Below, in pieces: positions 8,294 through 15,997 of a stretch of DNA of 37,370 nucleotides; positions within the stretch are counted from its first letter, which is position 1, and each line of letters begins with the position of its first letter. The DNA is taken from NCBI GenBank assembly GCA_031276685.1, contig JAISMQ010000071.1:1-37370 (forward strand). Reading direction: 5' to 3'. Under the pieces are notes generated by a model that was not told where the DNA came from, ran no database searches, and saw only the letters and a program-made list of their open reading frames with translations. This DNA comes from Treponema sp. GTDB taxonomy: Bacteria; Spirochaetota; Spirochaetia; Treponematales; Breznakiellaceae. Both the position numbers and the translations under genes were made by a program.

Positions 8294-8818
8294 ATGGTCA
8301 ACGCTATTGTAACCTTCGCCAAGTACAACCAGGAGGCGAACAAAAAAATCCTGGACCTGCTAAACGGGATTTCCAACGACGAACGGGAAAGGGAGCGGGG
8401 CTCCTACTACCACAGCCTGTCCGGGCTGGTCCGCCATATCGGAAGCGGGACATTGTTCTTTGCCGGGCTTTTTCGCGGCGCTTTGGGCTCCGCGCCGGCG
8501 GCCAAACCCCTGGCGGCCCTGGAGAAGATCAGCTTTCCCCCGGACGCCCTGGACGAAGCCCAGTGGGACAGGACGGCCGCCGGCTTGGAAAGCGTGGACC
8601 AGGCCCTGGCGGACTTTGCCGGGGCCCTGAACGATGCCAGCCTTGCCGCCCCGGTAAAGCTCGACTGGTACGGCGGCGACCCCGCGGACGTGCCCCTGTC
8701 CTTCATGTTCTACCAACTGACCGTCCACAACACCCACCACCGGGGGCAGATATCCCAGATCCTCGATGAACTAAAAATCGACAACGACTATTCGGCAATC
8801 AACGTGGCCTTCCGCTAG
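8294..8818 (+). CDS. DinB-family metal-dependent protein
   Basis: 174 aa, all-helical by composition. The DinB/YfiT metal triad is visible as LVRHI (His48) and HNTHHRGQ (around residues 145-152). Members include thiol transferases and stress-induced proteins; no specific role can be given. AGGAG lies upstream of the ATG. It sits 96 bp after hpf and is convergent with acsE. Confidence 0.8.
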   Translation: MVNAIVTFAKYNQEANKKILDLLNGISNDERERERGSYYHSLSGLVRHIGSGTLFFAGLFRGALGSAPAAKPLAALEKISFPPDALDEAQWDRTAAGLESVDQALADFAGALNDASLAAPVKLDWYGGDPADVPLSFMFYQLTVHNTHHRGQISQILDELKIDNDYSAINVAFR

Positions 8819-8823
8819 GCCGC

Positions 8824-8855
8824 CGCTGGCCCTTCCCCGCCGCCCGGGGCCAGCG
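8824..8855. terminator. Hairpin between convergent dinB-family gene and acsE
   Basis: Perfect 9-bp inverted repeat CGCTGGCCC / GGGCCAGCG with a 14-base loop, in the short gap between two convergent genes. No T-run is present on either side, so it may be a weak or Rho-assisted bidirectional terminator. Confidence 0.4.
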
Positions 8856-8882
8856 CCTATATAAGGCCGTTTTGCATCCCTG

Positions 8883-9689
8883 TTACGCCTTAACTTCCCC
8901 AAAAAGACCGTCCCGGTAAGCGCCGATGTACTCCATGCACATCTCGTCCTTGCCCAGCAGGGCTTCGGCGGCGTAGATAAGGCCCAGCATGTCCTCGTTG
9001 GTGGGGTCGATAATGGCGCTGTCCATGCCGGCGCCCATGCAGAGGATGATAAAGCTGCGGTTGACAAACTTCCGCATCGGCAGGTTGAACGAGATATTGC
9101 TGGCGCCCGATGTGATGTGTACGTCGGGGCAGATTTCTTTTACCGTTTTGATGGTTTCGATGATCTTGGCGATACCGTCTTCGGAGGTGCAGAGCATCTC
9201 CACCACGGGGTCGACAAAGAGGTGGGACGGGTCGATCCCGTACTCCTTTGCCTTCGCGAGGATGCCCTTGAAAACGCCGATGCGCTGCTCCGCCGACTGG
9301 GGGATGCCCGTGTTGTCGCACAGCAGGGCGATGCAGTTCCATTCGGTACCCGCGATAACCGGGAAGATCTTCCCGATCTTGTCGCCTTCCAGCGACACCG
9401 AGTTTACCAGGCCCGGTTTTTTGCAGAATTTGACGGCTTCGGCAAAAACCCCGGGGTTGGGGCTGTCCAGGCAGATGGGGAGATCCGATTCCTGCTGGAC
9501 CAGATCGACCAGCCATTTAAGGGTTTCAATTTCCTGTTCGGGGGAAACCGAGGCGCAGACATCAAGGTAGGACGCCCTGGCGGCTGTCTGCTTCCGGGCC
9601 AGGCTTTTAATGAATTTTTCGTTCCGTTCGGCAATGGCGGCGCCGGTTTTGGGAATGGATCCGTTGATCTTCTCACCAATGATAATCAC
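8883..9689 (-). CDS. acsE: 5-methyltetrahydrofolate:corrinoid/iron-sulfur protein methyltransferase
   Basis: 268 aa from the GTG at 9689, which has GAGGTGA 5 bp upstream and begins VIIIGEKINGS, matching the start of known AcsE proteins (LIIGERING). An upstream in-frame ATG at 9752 would add 21 residues, but that ATG overlaps the end of the palindrome. TIM-barrel pterin-binding motifs are seen: LPICLDSPNP, VNSVSLEGDK, and GASNISFNLP with the Asn that activates N5 of methyl-THF in the Moorella enzyme. The enzyme moves the methyl group from methyl-THF to the corrinoid/iron-sulfur protein, the last step of the methyl branch of acetogenesis. It is divergent from metF. Other pterin-dependent methyltransferases (MtgA type) are an alternative, but the context favours AcsE. 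Confidence 0.87.
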   Translation of the reverse strand: MIIIGEKINGSIPKTGAAIAERNEKFIKSLARKQTAARASYLDVCASVSPEQEIETLKWLVDLVQQESDLPICLDSPNPGVFAEAVKFCKKPGLVNSVSLEGDKIGKIFPVIAGTEWNCIALLCDNTGIPQSAEQRIGVFKGILAKAKEYGIDPSHLFVDPVVEMLCTSEDGIAKIIETIKTVKEICPDVHITSGASNISFNLPMRKFVNRSFIILCMGAGMDSAIIDPTNEDMLGLIYAAEALLGKDEMCMEYIGAYRDGLFGEVKA

Positions 9690-9722
9690 AGTGATCACCT
9701 CGCGTAGAATATTTGTAAGTCC

Positions 9723-9751
9723 TGCGGAAATTCCACTGTGGAATTTCCGCA
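9723..9751. promoter_or_regulatory. Perfect 29-bp palindrome in the acsE leader
   Basis: TGCGGAAATTCCAC, one central T, then GTGGAATTTCCGCA: 14-bp arms with no mismatch. It starts about 5-6 bp after the likely transcription start of acsE and ends 33 bp before its GTG. As DNA it has the form and position of a repressor operator; as RNA it would form a strong 5' hairpin. No second copy was noticed in the window. Confidence 0.75.
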
Positions 9752-9763
9752 TATTACCCCGCG

Positions 9764-9792
9764 ATCCTAGATAGCCTTACCTTCCCTGTCAA
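9764..9792 (-). promoter_or_regulatory. acsE promoter
   Basis: Minus strand: TTGACA (9787-9792, perfect consensus), 17-bp spacer, TAGGAT (9764-9769). The start point would be near 9757, immediately before the palindrome. Confidence 0.7.
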
Positions 9793-9890
9793 TTGAAAAC
9801 GGCCGGAAACGCCAAAGTGAGCAACATAAGGCTATTTTTGAGCATAAAAATCATGGTATGACAGTAAAATCTTGCCTATAACTGACAGGG
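9771..9890. other. Nested inverted repeats between acsE and metF
   Basis: ATAGCCTTA (9771-9779) is matched by TAAGGCTAT (9827-9835), followed by a T-run. CCCTGTCA (9784-9791) is matched by TGACAGGG (9883-9890), and a further TGACAG lies at 9859. A possible metF -10, TATAAC, lies at 9877-9882 with a poor -35. These may be paired regulator sites in the divergent control region; the evidence is only the repeats. Confidence 0.3.
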
Positions 9891-9922
9891 TAACTGGTAA
9901 AAACAACCGGAGGTGTCAGTCG

Positions 9923-10720
9923 ATGCAGCATCACATTCAAAATAAAATATACCACGTAGAGATTCTTCCGCCCAAGCAGGCTACCGAAAAACTGCGGGAA
10001 GATTTGAAAAGCTTTACGGACAAGTACGAAAAGGTCCGGCAGAGCGGCAGGTGCGCCTGTATTACCGACAACGCCATGGGCCTGCTGGCCTTTCAGGGCG
10101 CCGAGTGTATTGAGGAGCTGGGCCTTGCGGTGAACAAGGGGCAGGTGATGATACACCTTAACACCTTCCACACCAAAGAAAATCTCCACGAGATACTGGA
10201 TTCCTGTAAAAAGCTGGGGATCGAATACCTCCTGGTGGTGTCGGGCGACGGGTCCGACCGGCTGCCCAAGCTCCAGCCTGCCGATGTGGGCGCGGGGGAC
10301 GCGCAGTCGGTAACTTCGGTGGAGCTGCTGCGTTACATCGGCCGGGAATACCCCGGGGTCTTTACCATGGGGGTGGCCTTTAACCCCTACGAGCCGCCGG
10401 AACACGAGTTTGAAAAGCTTAGGCGGAAATTTGACGCCGGGGCGTCTTTTATCATCACCCAGCCGATTATCGAGAAAAACGCCGTCATTGACGAAATGCT
10501 TGCAAAGTACCCCGGCGTGCCGGTGATTATCGAAGCCTGGATGAGCAAGAAGATAAGCCTGCTTTCCGACGCGGTGGGCTACACCATTCCGGAAGACACC
10601 CCCTTCGATCCCATCGCAACGTTAAAGCAGATCCACCAGGACTACCCCGGCTGCGGCGTGTACCTTTCGCTGCTGGGATTTAAAACCCAGTACCCGCTGA
10701 TTTCTGAAACCTGGAAGTGA
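9923..10720 (+). CDS. metF: Methylenetetrahydrofolate reductase, MetF family
   Basis: 265 aa from the ATG at 9923, which has GGAGG 8-9 bp upstream; an in-frame earlier start at 9872 lacks one. The TIM-barrel FAD/folate fold is indicated by HVEILPPK near the start (catalytic-type Glu), TDNAMG, a GDGSDR loop, and SFIITQPII, where the Gln is conserved in MetF. It reduces methylene-THF to methyl-THF. It is the first gene of a tight operon with etfB, etfA, fhs, an FNT channel and folD. No MetV zinc partner and no RnfC2 or Hdr subunit is encoded next to it, unlike several clostridial acetogens; the ETF genes follow directly instead. Confidence 0.85.
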   Translation: MQHHIQNKIYHVEILPPKQATEKLREDLKSFTDKYEKVRQSGRCACITDNAMGLLAFQGAECIEELGLAVNKGQVMIHLNTFHTKENLHEILDSCKKLGIEYLLVVSGDGSDRLPKLQPADVGAGDAQSVTSVELLRYIGREYPGVFTMGVAFNPYEPPEHEFEKLRRKFDAGASFIITQPIIEKNAVIDEMLAKYPGVPVIIEAWMSKKISLLSDAVGYTIPEDTPFDPIATLKQIHQDYPGCGVYLSLLGFKTQYPLISETWK

Positions 10721-10730
10721 GGAACCAATC

Positions 10731-11519
10731 ATGAAAATAGTCGTTTGCATCAAACAGGTCCCCGGAACAACGGACGCGAAAATTGACCCGGAAACAAAGC
10801 GCATTGTCCGCGAGGGCATTGCCGCGACCATCAACCCCTTCGACACCTACGCGATAGAGGAAGCGGTGCTGTTACGGAAAAAGTACGGCGGCGAGGTTAT
10901 CGCCCTTTCCATGGGGCCGGAACGCGCCCAGGCCGTTATCCGGGAGGCCATTTCGGTGGGCGCGGACCGGGGCCTGCTGCTTTCGGACCGGGCGTTTGGC
11001 GGTTCCGATACCTGGGCGACAAGCTACGTGCTTGCCAGGGTTATCGAAAAAATAGGCGGCGTGGATCTGGTGCTGTGCGGCAGGCAGGCGATTGACGGCG
11101 ACACCGCCCAGGTGGGGCCCGGCATCGCGGCCCACCTTGACTGGCAGCTTGCCGCGCATGTCATGGCCGTGGACGCCGTGTCCGGTACGACTATTACCGT
11201 GCGGCGCATGCACGAGGACGGCTGCGATATCTGCGAGTTGGATTTTCCGGCGGTAGTTACCGTGGTAAAGGGTATTAACACGCCGAGGATCCCCACCCTT
11301 AAAGGGCGGCTGGCGGCGGAAGAAGCCGAAATTCCCGTGTGGAAGCCCGCCGACATCGGCGCCGATCCCGGCAAGATCGGCCTTGACGGTTCCCCGACCA
11401 GGGTGGTGAAAACGGAGCCGCCGCCGCCCCGGGGCGGGGTGTCCAAAAAGATAAGCGGAACCCCCGGCGGCTGCGCGGCGGAACTTTTCAAAGAACTGAA
11501 ACAGCGCGGGATACTTTAA
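10731..11519 (+). CDS. etfB: Electron transfer flavoprotein, beta subunit
   Basis: 262 aa, normal for EtfB/FixA. The start MKIVVCIKQVPGT is typical, followed by NPFDTYAIEEAVLL and LVLCGRQAIDGDTAQVGPGIAAHL, the nucleotide-binding signature region. It pairs with EtfA and binds AMP or FAD; in bifurcating ETFs this subunit holds the bifurcating FAD and the NADH site. It lies 10 bp after metF and 17 bp before etfA. No acyl-CoA dehydrogenase or FixCX gene is beside it, so the partner is not the usual one. The bifurcating class cannot be settled by eye. Confidence 0.93.
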   Translation: MKIVVCIKQVPGTTDAKIDPETKRIVREGIAATINPFDTYAIEEAVLLRKKYGGEVIALSMGPERAQAVIREAISVGADRGLLLSDRAFGGSDTWATSYVLARVIEKIGGVDLVLCGRQAIDGDTAQVGPGIAAHLDWQLAAHVMAVDAVSGTTITVRRMHEDGCDICELDFPAVVTVVKGINTPRIPTLKGRLAAEEAEIPVWKPADIGADPGKIGLDGSPTRVVKTEPPPPRGGVSKKISGTPGGCAAELFKELKQRGIL

Positions 11520-11536
11520 GGAGACAGGCAAACAAA

Positions 11537-12556
11537 ATGCTGATTACCAACGATAGCGACAAGCAGGATTTTTCAAACGTATGGGTCATGGCAGAGATCT
11601 CCCAGGGGAAGCTGCACCCGGTTACCCACGAGCTTTTAGGCGCCGCCCGGCGTCTCGCTTCCCTGCGGAACAAGAAGGTCGGCGCGGTACTCTTTGGCGC
11701 CAAGGTTAAGGATCTTGCGGCCTCTCTTATCCCCTACGGCGCGGACCTTGTCATTGTTGTCGAAGATCCGCGCCTGGACGGATTTAACGACGAACTGGAA
11801 GGGCGGCTTTTGAAGCGGCTCATTGAAAAGTACAGGCCCGAGACCGTGCTTTACGGCGCGACCACGCGGGGAAGGGCCCTGGCGCCCCGGGCGGCGGTCA
11901 TGTGCAACTGCGGCCTTACCGCAGACTGCACCGGGCTCGATATCGATCCGGAAAACGGCGACCTACTCCAGACCCGCCCGGCCTTTGGCGGCAACATTAT
12001 GGCTACCATCCGCTGCTCAAAACACCGCCCGCAGATGGCCACCGTAAGGCCGCAGGTTATGAAGGCCCCCGCCCCGGATTCAGGACGCCGGGGGGAGATC
12101 CTTACCGAATCCGTAGACACATCCGAGGCGGAAAAGATCAAACGGATTCTCAAATACATCCGCAGCACCGAAGCGACGGTGAACCTGGCGGAAGCCCGGA
12201 TCATCGTTTCCGGCGGCCGGGCCATGAAGGGGAGCGAAGGCTTCAAGGTCCTTGAAGCCCTGGCGGCCCAGTTTGGCGGCGCGGTGGGCGCGAGCCGCGC
12301 GGCGGTTGACGCCGGGTGGATCTCTTACGCCCACCAGGTAGGCCAGACCGGGCAGACCGTACAGACCAAAGTCTACATCGCCTGCGGCATCTCCGGCCAG
12401 ATTCAGCATCTGGTGGGCATGCAGTCCTGCGAGACCATTATCGCCATCGACAAGAACCCGGACACCCCGATGATGCAAATGGCGGATATCGCGGTTTCCG
12501 GCGATCTTTTTGAAGTTGTCCCCGCGCTGACGGAACTTCTGAAAAAAAACTCATAG
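11537..12556 (+). CDS. etfA: Electron transfer flavoprotein, alpha subunit
   Basis: 339 aa. The C-terminal FAD domain is clear: ACGISGQIQHLVGMQ followed by IIAIDKNPDTPM, the EtfA signature. The N-terminal domain starts with VWVMAE-like sequence (NVWVMAEISQGKLHPVT) and does not carry an added ferredoxin domain. AAGGAG lies 11 bp before the ATG. With EtfB it forms a soluble two-electron carrier. Its place between metF and fhs suggests service to methylene-THF reduction. Confidence 0.94.
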   Translation: MLITNDSDKQDFSNVWVMAEISQGKLHPVTHELLGAARRLASLRNKKVGAVLFGAKVKDLAASLIPYGADLVIVVEDPRLDGFNDELEGRLLKRLIEKYRPETVLYGATTRGRALAPRAAVMCNCGLTADCTGLDIDPENGDLLQTRPAFGGNIMATIRCSKHRPQMATVRPQVMKAPAPDSGRRGEILTESVDTSEAEKIKRILKYIRSTEATVNLAEARIIVSGGRAMKGSEGFKVLEALAAQFGGAVGASRAAVDAGWISYAHQVGQTGQTVQTKVYIACGISGQIQHLVGMQSCETIIAIDKNPDTPMMQMADIAVSGDLFEVVPALTELLKKNS

Positions 12557-12565
12557 GAGGCTGCC

Positions 12566-14239
12566 ATGTTAACCGACGCTGAAATCGCCCGGGCGGCGGC
12601 TCTGCAGCCGATTGCCGGCATAGCGGAAAAAATCGGCATCGCAAGCGACGATCTGGATTTTTACGGGAAGTACAAGGCCAAACTTTCGCGGGCGCTGCTC
12701 TCCCGGCTTTTTGCGAAACAGGAAAGCGGCAGGCTTATCCTGGTAACGGCTGTCAACCCTACGCCGGCGGGGGAAGGCAAAACTACCACCAGCGTGGGCC
12801 TTGCAATGGCCCTTAACCGCATCGGCAAGAAAACGGTCCTAGCCCTGCGGGAGCCATCCCTGGGGCCCGTGTTCGGCGTAAAGGGCGGCGCCGCCGGCGG
12901 CGGCTACTCACAGGTGCTGCCCATGGAGGAGATCAACCTTCACTTTACCGGGGACTTCCACGCCATTACCAGCGCGAACAACCTGCTTTCCGCGATGATC
13001 GACAATTCCCTCCAGCAGGGCAACCCTTTGGGGATCGATCCCAAGCGCATCCTCTTTGCGCGGGTCCTTGACATGAACGACCGCGCGCTGCGGAACGTTA
13101 TCGTGGGCCTTGGCGCAAAAGCTGACGGCGTTACCCGGCAGGAACGTTTTACGATCACGGTGGCGTCGGAAGTTATGGCGATACTGTGCCTGGTGACGGA
13201 TCTTGCGGATCTGAAAAAGCGCCTGGCGGGGATCCTGGTTGGCTATACCTACGAGGGGAAGCCCGTGTACTGCCGGGACCTGGGGGCGGAAGGATCCATG
13301 GCGGCCCTGCTGCGGGACGCCCTGCAGCCGAATCTGGTGCAGACCATCGAGGGGACCCCCTGCCTTATCCACGGCGGGCCCGTCGCCAATATCGCCCACG
13401 GCTGTAACTCGGTGCTTGCCACCAGGGCGGCCCTTAAGCTTGGGGACTACGCCATTACCGAAGCGGGTTTTGGCGCGGACCTGGGGGCGGAAAAGTTTAT
13501 CGATATCAAGTGCCGGTCGGCGGGGCTTGCCCCTTCCGCCGCCGTCCTGGTAGCCACGGTGCGGGCGCTCAAGTACAACGGCGGCGTGTCCAAGAATCAC
13601 CTTAAAGAGCCGAACCCCCAGGCCCTGCGGAAGGGTCTGCCGAACCTCCAGGCCCACCTTGAAAACCTTGCCAAGTTCGGCGTACCCGTCGTGACGGCTA
13701 TCAACCACTTCTACACGGACACCGATGAGGAGATCGACATTGTAAAAAAAGCGGCGGAAGCCGCCGGCTCGGAAGCGGTGGTGTCCAAAGCCTTCGCCGA
13801 AGGCGGCAAGGGCGCCGAAGAACTGGCGAAGGCGGTCGTCCGGGCGGCCGAGTCGGGCAAGGCCGCCTGCCGCCAGCTCTACGATACGGCGCTGCCGGTA
13901 AAAGAAAAAATCGCCATACTCGCCAAAGAGATCTACGGCGCGGGCGACGTTGTGTACAGCGCCGATGCCGAAAAGGGCGTCGCGGAGATCGACAAGCTCG
14001 GCCTTTCGGGGCTTCCGGTCTGCGTGGCGAAAACCCAATACTCCCTTTCGGACGATGCCGCGCTTCTGGGCCGCCCGCAGGGCTTTACCCTCCACGTCCG
14101 GGAACTGCGGCCCTCGGCGGGCGCGGGCTTCCTTGTGGCCGTTACCGGGGAAATCATGACCATGCCCGGCCTCCCCAAGCGTCCGGCGGCCCTGGACATT
14201 GACGTGGACGAAGCGGGAAATATCCTCGGTATCTTTTAA
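12566..14239 (+). CDS. fhs: Formate-tetrahydrofolate ligase
   Basis: 557 aa, full length. The ATP site is visible as TPAGEGKTT (about residues 66-74), and the family signature as GVKGGAAGGGYSQV (104-117) followed by HFTGDFHAI. It condenses formate with THF using ATP to give 10-formyl-THF, the first committed step of the methyl branch and the classic marker gene of acetogens. GGAGG lies 6 bp before the ATG, 9 bp after etfA. The stop overlaps the next start by one base (TAATG), so the formate channel gene is translationally coupled to it. Confidence 0.97.
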   Translation: MLTDAEIARAAALQPIAGIAEKIGIASDDLDFYGKYKAKLSRALLSRLFAKQESGRLILVTAVNPTPAGEGKTTTSVGLAMALNRIGKKTVLALREPSLGPVFGVKGGAAGGGYSQVLPMEEINLHFTGDFHAITSANNLLSAMIDNSLQQGNPLGIDPKRILFARVLDMNDRALRNVIVGLGAKADGVTRQERFTITVASEVMAILCLVTDLADLKKRLAGILVGYTYEGKPVYCRDLGAEGSMAALLRDALQPNLVQTIEGTPCLIHGGPVANIAHGCNSVLATRAALKLGDYAITEAGFGADLGAEKFIDIKCRSAGLAPSAAVLVATVRALKYNGGVSKNHLKEPNPQALRKGLPNLQAHLENLAKFGVPVVTAINHFYTDTDEEIDIVKKAAEAAGSEAVVSKAFAEGGKGAEELAKAVVRAAESGKAACRQLYDTALPVKEKIAILAKEIYGAGDVVYSADAEKGVAEIDKLGLSGLPVCVAKTQYSLSDDAALLGRPQGFTLHVRELRPSAGAGFLVAVTGEIMTMPGLPKRPAALDIDVDEAGNILGIF

Positions 14240-15060
14240 TGGCTATTCTGTCCCCGGCGCAGATCTTCGATCACGCCGTTGCCGCCGGGGTGGCGAAAAC
14301 CGGCAGGAAGTTTTTAAGCACCCTTGTGCTGGCCTTCCTTGCGGGGGCCTTTATCGCCTTTGGCGCGGAAGGTTCCAACATGGCGGCCTTCAACCTCCTT
14401 TCAAAGCCCGAAACCTACGGGCTGGGCCGGGCCCTGGCGGGCGCCGTTTTCGGTATCGGTTTGATGCTGGTTCTGATCGCCGGGGGCGAACTTTTTACGG
14501 GCAACTGCCTTATCATCGCGGGGGTTCTTGACCGCAAAGTAAGCTGTTCAAAAATGCTCCTTAACTGGCTCGTGGTGTACGCGGGCAACTTCGCGGGCGC
14601 CCTGTGCATCGCTTATTTTATGAACGTATCGGGGTTGTTTTCCGGGGGCGGCGGCCTTTTGGGCGGCATGACCATAAGAATAGCCGCCGGAAAAACGGCC
14701 CTTTCGTTCTGGCCCGCCTTTGTCCTGGGGGTCCTGTGCAATTGGATGGTGTGCCTTGCGGTGTGGGTTTCATACGCGGCGGACGAACTTCCGGGGAAAC
14801 TTCTGGCCTGTTTTTTTGTCATCTTCCTCTTTGTCACCTCGGGCTTTGAACACAGCGTCGCCAACATGTACTACGTGCCCGCCGGCATTTTCGCAAAGGC
14901 AAACGGCGCCTGGGCCGCCGTTTCGGGCGTCCCGGCGTCCCAGCTTGAATCCCTTAACTGGGGCAATTTTGTGGTAAAAAACCTTTTCCCCGTTACCCTG
15001 GGGAACATTGCCGGCGGTTCCGGTATGGTAGGCGCGCTGTACTGGCTTGGATTGAAATAG
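14239..15060 (+). CDS. Formate/nitrite transporter (FNT) family channel
   Basis: 273 aa with six hydrophobic segments. FNT features are seen in GAFIAFGAEGSNMAAF, LIAGGELFTGNCL (helix-break region), NFAGALCIAY and SGFEHSVANMYYVP. The family forms pentameric channels for formate, nitrite or hydrosulfide. The one-base overlap with fhs and the position before folD make formate the likely substrate. Whether it imports formate for acetogenesis or releases an excess cannot be told. It resembles FocA/FdhC; the exact subfamily is not assigned. Confidence 0.9.
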   Translation: MAILSPAQIFDHAVAAGVAKTGRKFLSTLVLAFLAGAFIAFGAEGSNMAAFNLLSKPETYGLGRALAGAVFGIGLMLVLIAGGELFTGNCLIIAGVLDRKVSCSKMLLNWLVVYAGNFAGALCIAYFMNVSGLFSGGGGLLGGMTIRIAAGKTALSFWPAFVLGVLCNWMVCLAVWVSYAADELPGKLLACFFVIFLFVTSGFEHSVANMYYVPAGIFAKANGAWAAVSGVPASQLESLNWGNFVVKNLFPVTLGNIAGGSGMVGALYWLGLK

Positions 15061-15095
15061 GATAAACTGGATGAACGAAAAGGAGGGCAGATACC

Positions 15096-15962
15096 ATGGC
15101 GATTATCATTGACGGCAAGGCCATAGCCGCAAAAGTCCGGGACGATGTGAGGCTCCGCACGCAAAAACTAACGGAGCGGGGGATACGGCCCTGCCTGGCG
15201 GTGATCCTTGTCGGAGAAAACCCCGCGTCGGTATCCTACGTGACCGGCAAAGAAAAAGCCCTGGCGGAAGCGGGAATGGACGGGCGGGACATCAGGCTTC
15301 CTGCGGCCACCAGCGAAGCGGAACTCCTTGCCCTTATCGCCGCCCTGAACGCCGACAGCGCGGTACACGGGATTCTTGTGCAGCTCCCGCTTCCCCCGCA
15401 CATCAGCGAGGACCGGGTAATAAACGCCATCAGCCCCGAAAAAGACGTGGACGGTTTTCACCCCGTGTCGGTGGGGAACATGGTCCTGGGCAGGCCCGGC
15501 TTCCTGCCCTGTACGCCCAACGGGATCGTGTACCTGCTCAAGGAGATGCAGATCAAAACCGCCGGGGCCCACGCGGTTATCCTGGGCAGGTCGAACATCG
15601 TGGGGAAGCCCCTGGCCAGCCTGCTTATCAGGCGGGACGTGAACGCCACGGTCACCGTCTGCCACACGGGGACGCCGGATTTTTCACTCTACACAAAACA
15701 GGCGGACATCCTTATTGCCGCGGTGGGAAAGCCCGGCCTGGTGACCGCCGGCATGGTAAAGCCCGGCGCGGCGGTTATCGATGTCGGCGTCAACCGCGTG
15801 CCGGATTCCTCCCGGAAATCGGGCTTCGTCCTCCGGGGCGATGTTGACTACGACGCCATCGAAAAAATCGCGGGCTGGATCACCCCCGTGCCCGGCGGCG
15901 TCGGCCCCATGACCATCGCCATGCTCATGCGGAACGTAGTCGAAGCCGCCGAGACCCCGTAG
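15096..15962 (+). CDS. folD: Bifunctional methylene-THF dehydrogenase / methenyl-THF cyclohydrolase
   Basis: 288 aa, normal length. Catalytic SYVTGKEKA (Tyr48, Lys52), KDVDGFHP with the conserved Asp, PCTPNGI, and the NADP-type Rossmann motif GRSNIVGKPLA are all present. It interconverts 10-formyl-, methenyl- and methylene-THF, supplying MetF. AAGGAGG lies 8 bp before the ATG, 35 bp after the FNT gene. It is the last gene of the operon and convergent with pyrD; the 35-bp gap contains no obvious terminator. Confidence 0.97.
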   Translation: MAIIIDGKAIAAKVRDDVRLRTQKLTERGIRPCLAVILVGENPASVSYVTGKEKALAEAGMDGRDIRLPAATSEAELLALIAALNADSAVHGILVQLPLPPHISEDRVINAISPEKDVDGFHPVSVGNMVLGRPGFLPCTPNGIVYLLKEMQIKTAGAHAVILGRSNIVGKPLASLLIRRDVNATVTVCHTGTPDFSLYTKQADILIAAVGKPGLVTAGMVKPGAAVIDVGVNRVPDSSRKSGFVLRGDVDYDAIEKIAGWITPVPGGVGPMTIAMLMRNVVEAAETP

Positions 15963-15997
15963 CGCCGGGGCCGCATGGCGCTGAAGCGCGACAGTCT

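Noticed and set aside
9762..9922. Tetrahydrofolate riboswitch upstream of metF
   Set aside because: The conserved THF aptamer blocks are not present; only short inverted repeats are seen.
12908..14095. 395-codon open frame opposite fhs
   Set aside because: Mirror of a highly conserved enzyme; no start signal and no recognisable protein.
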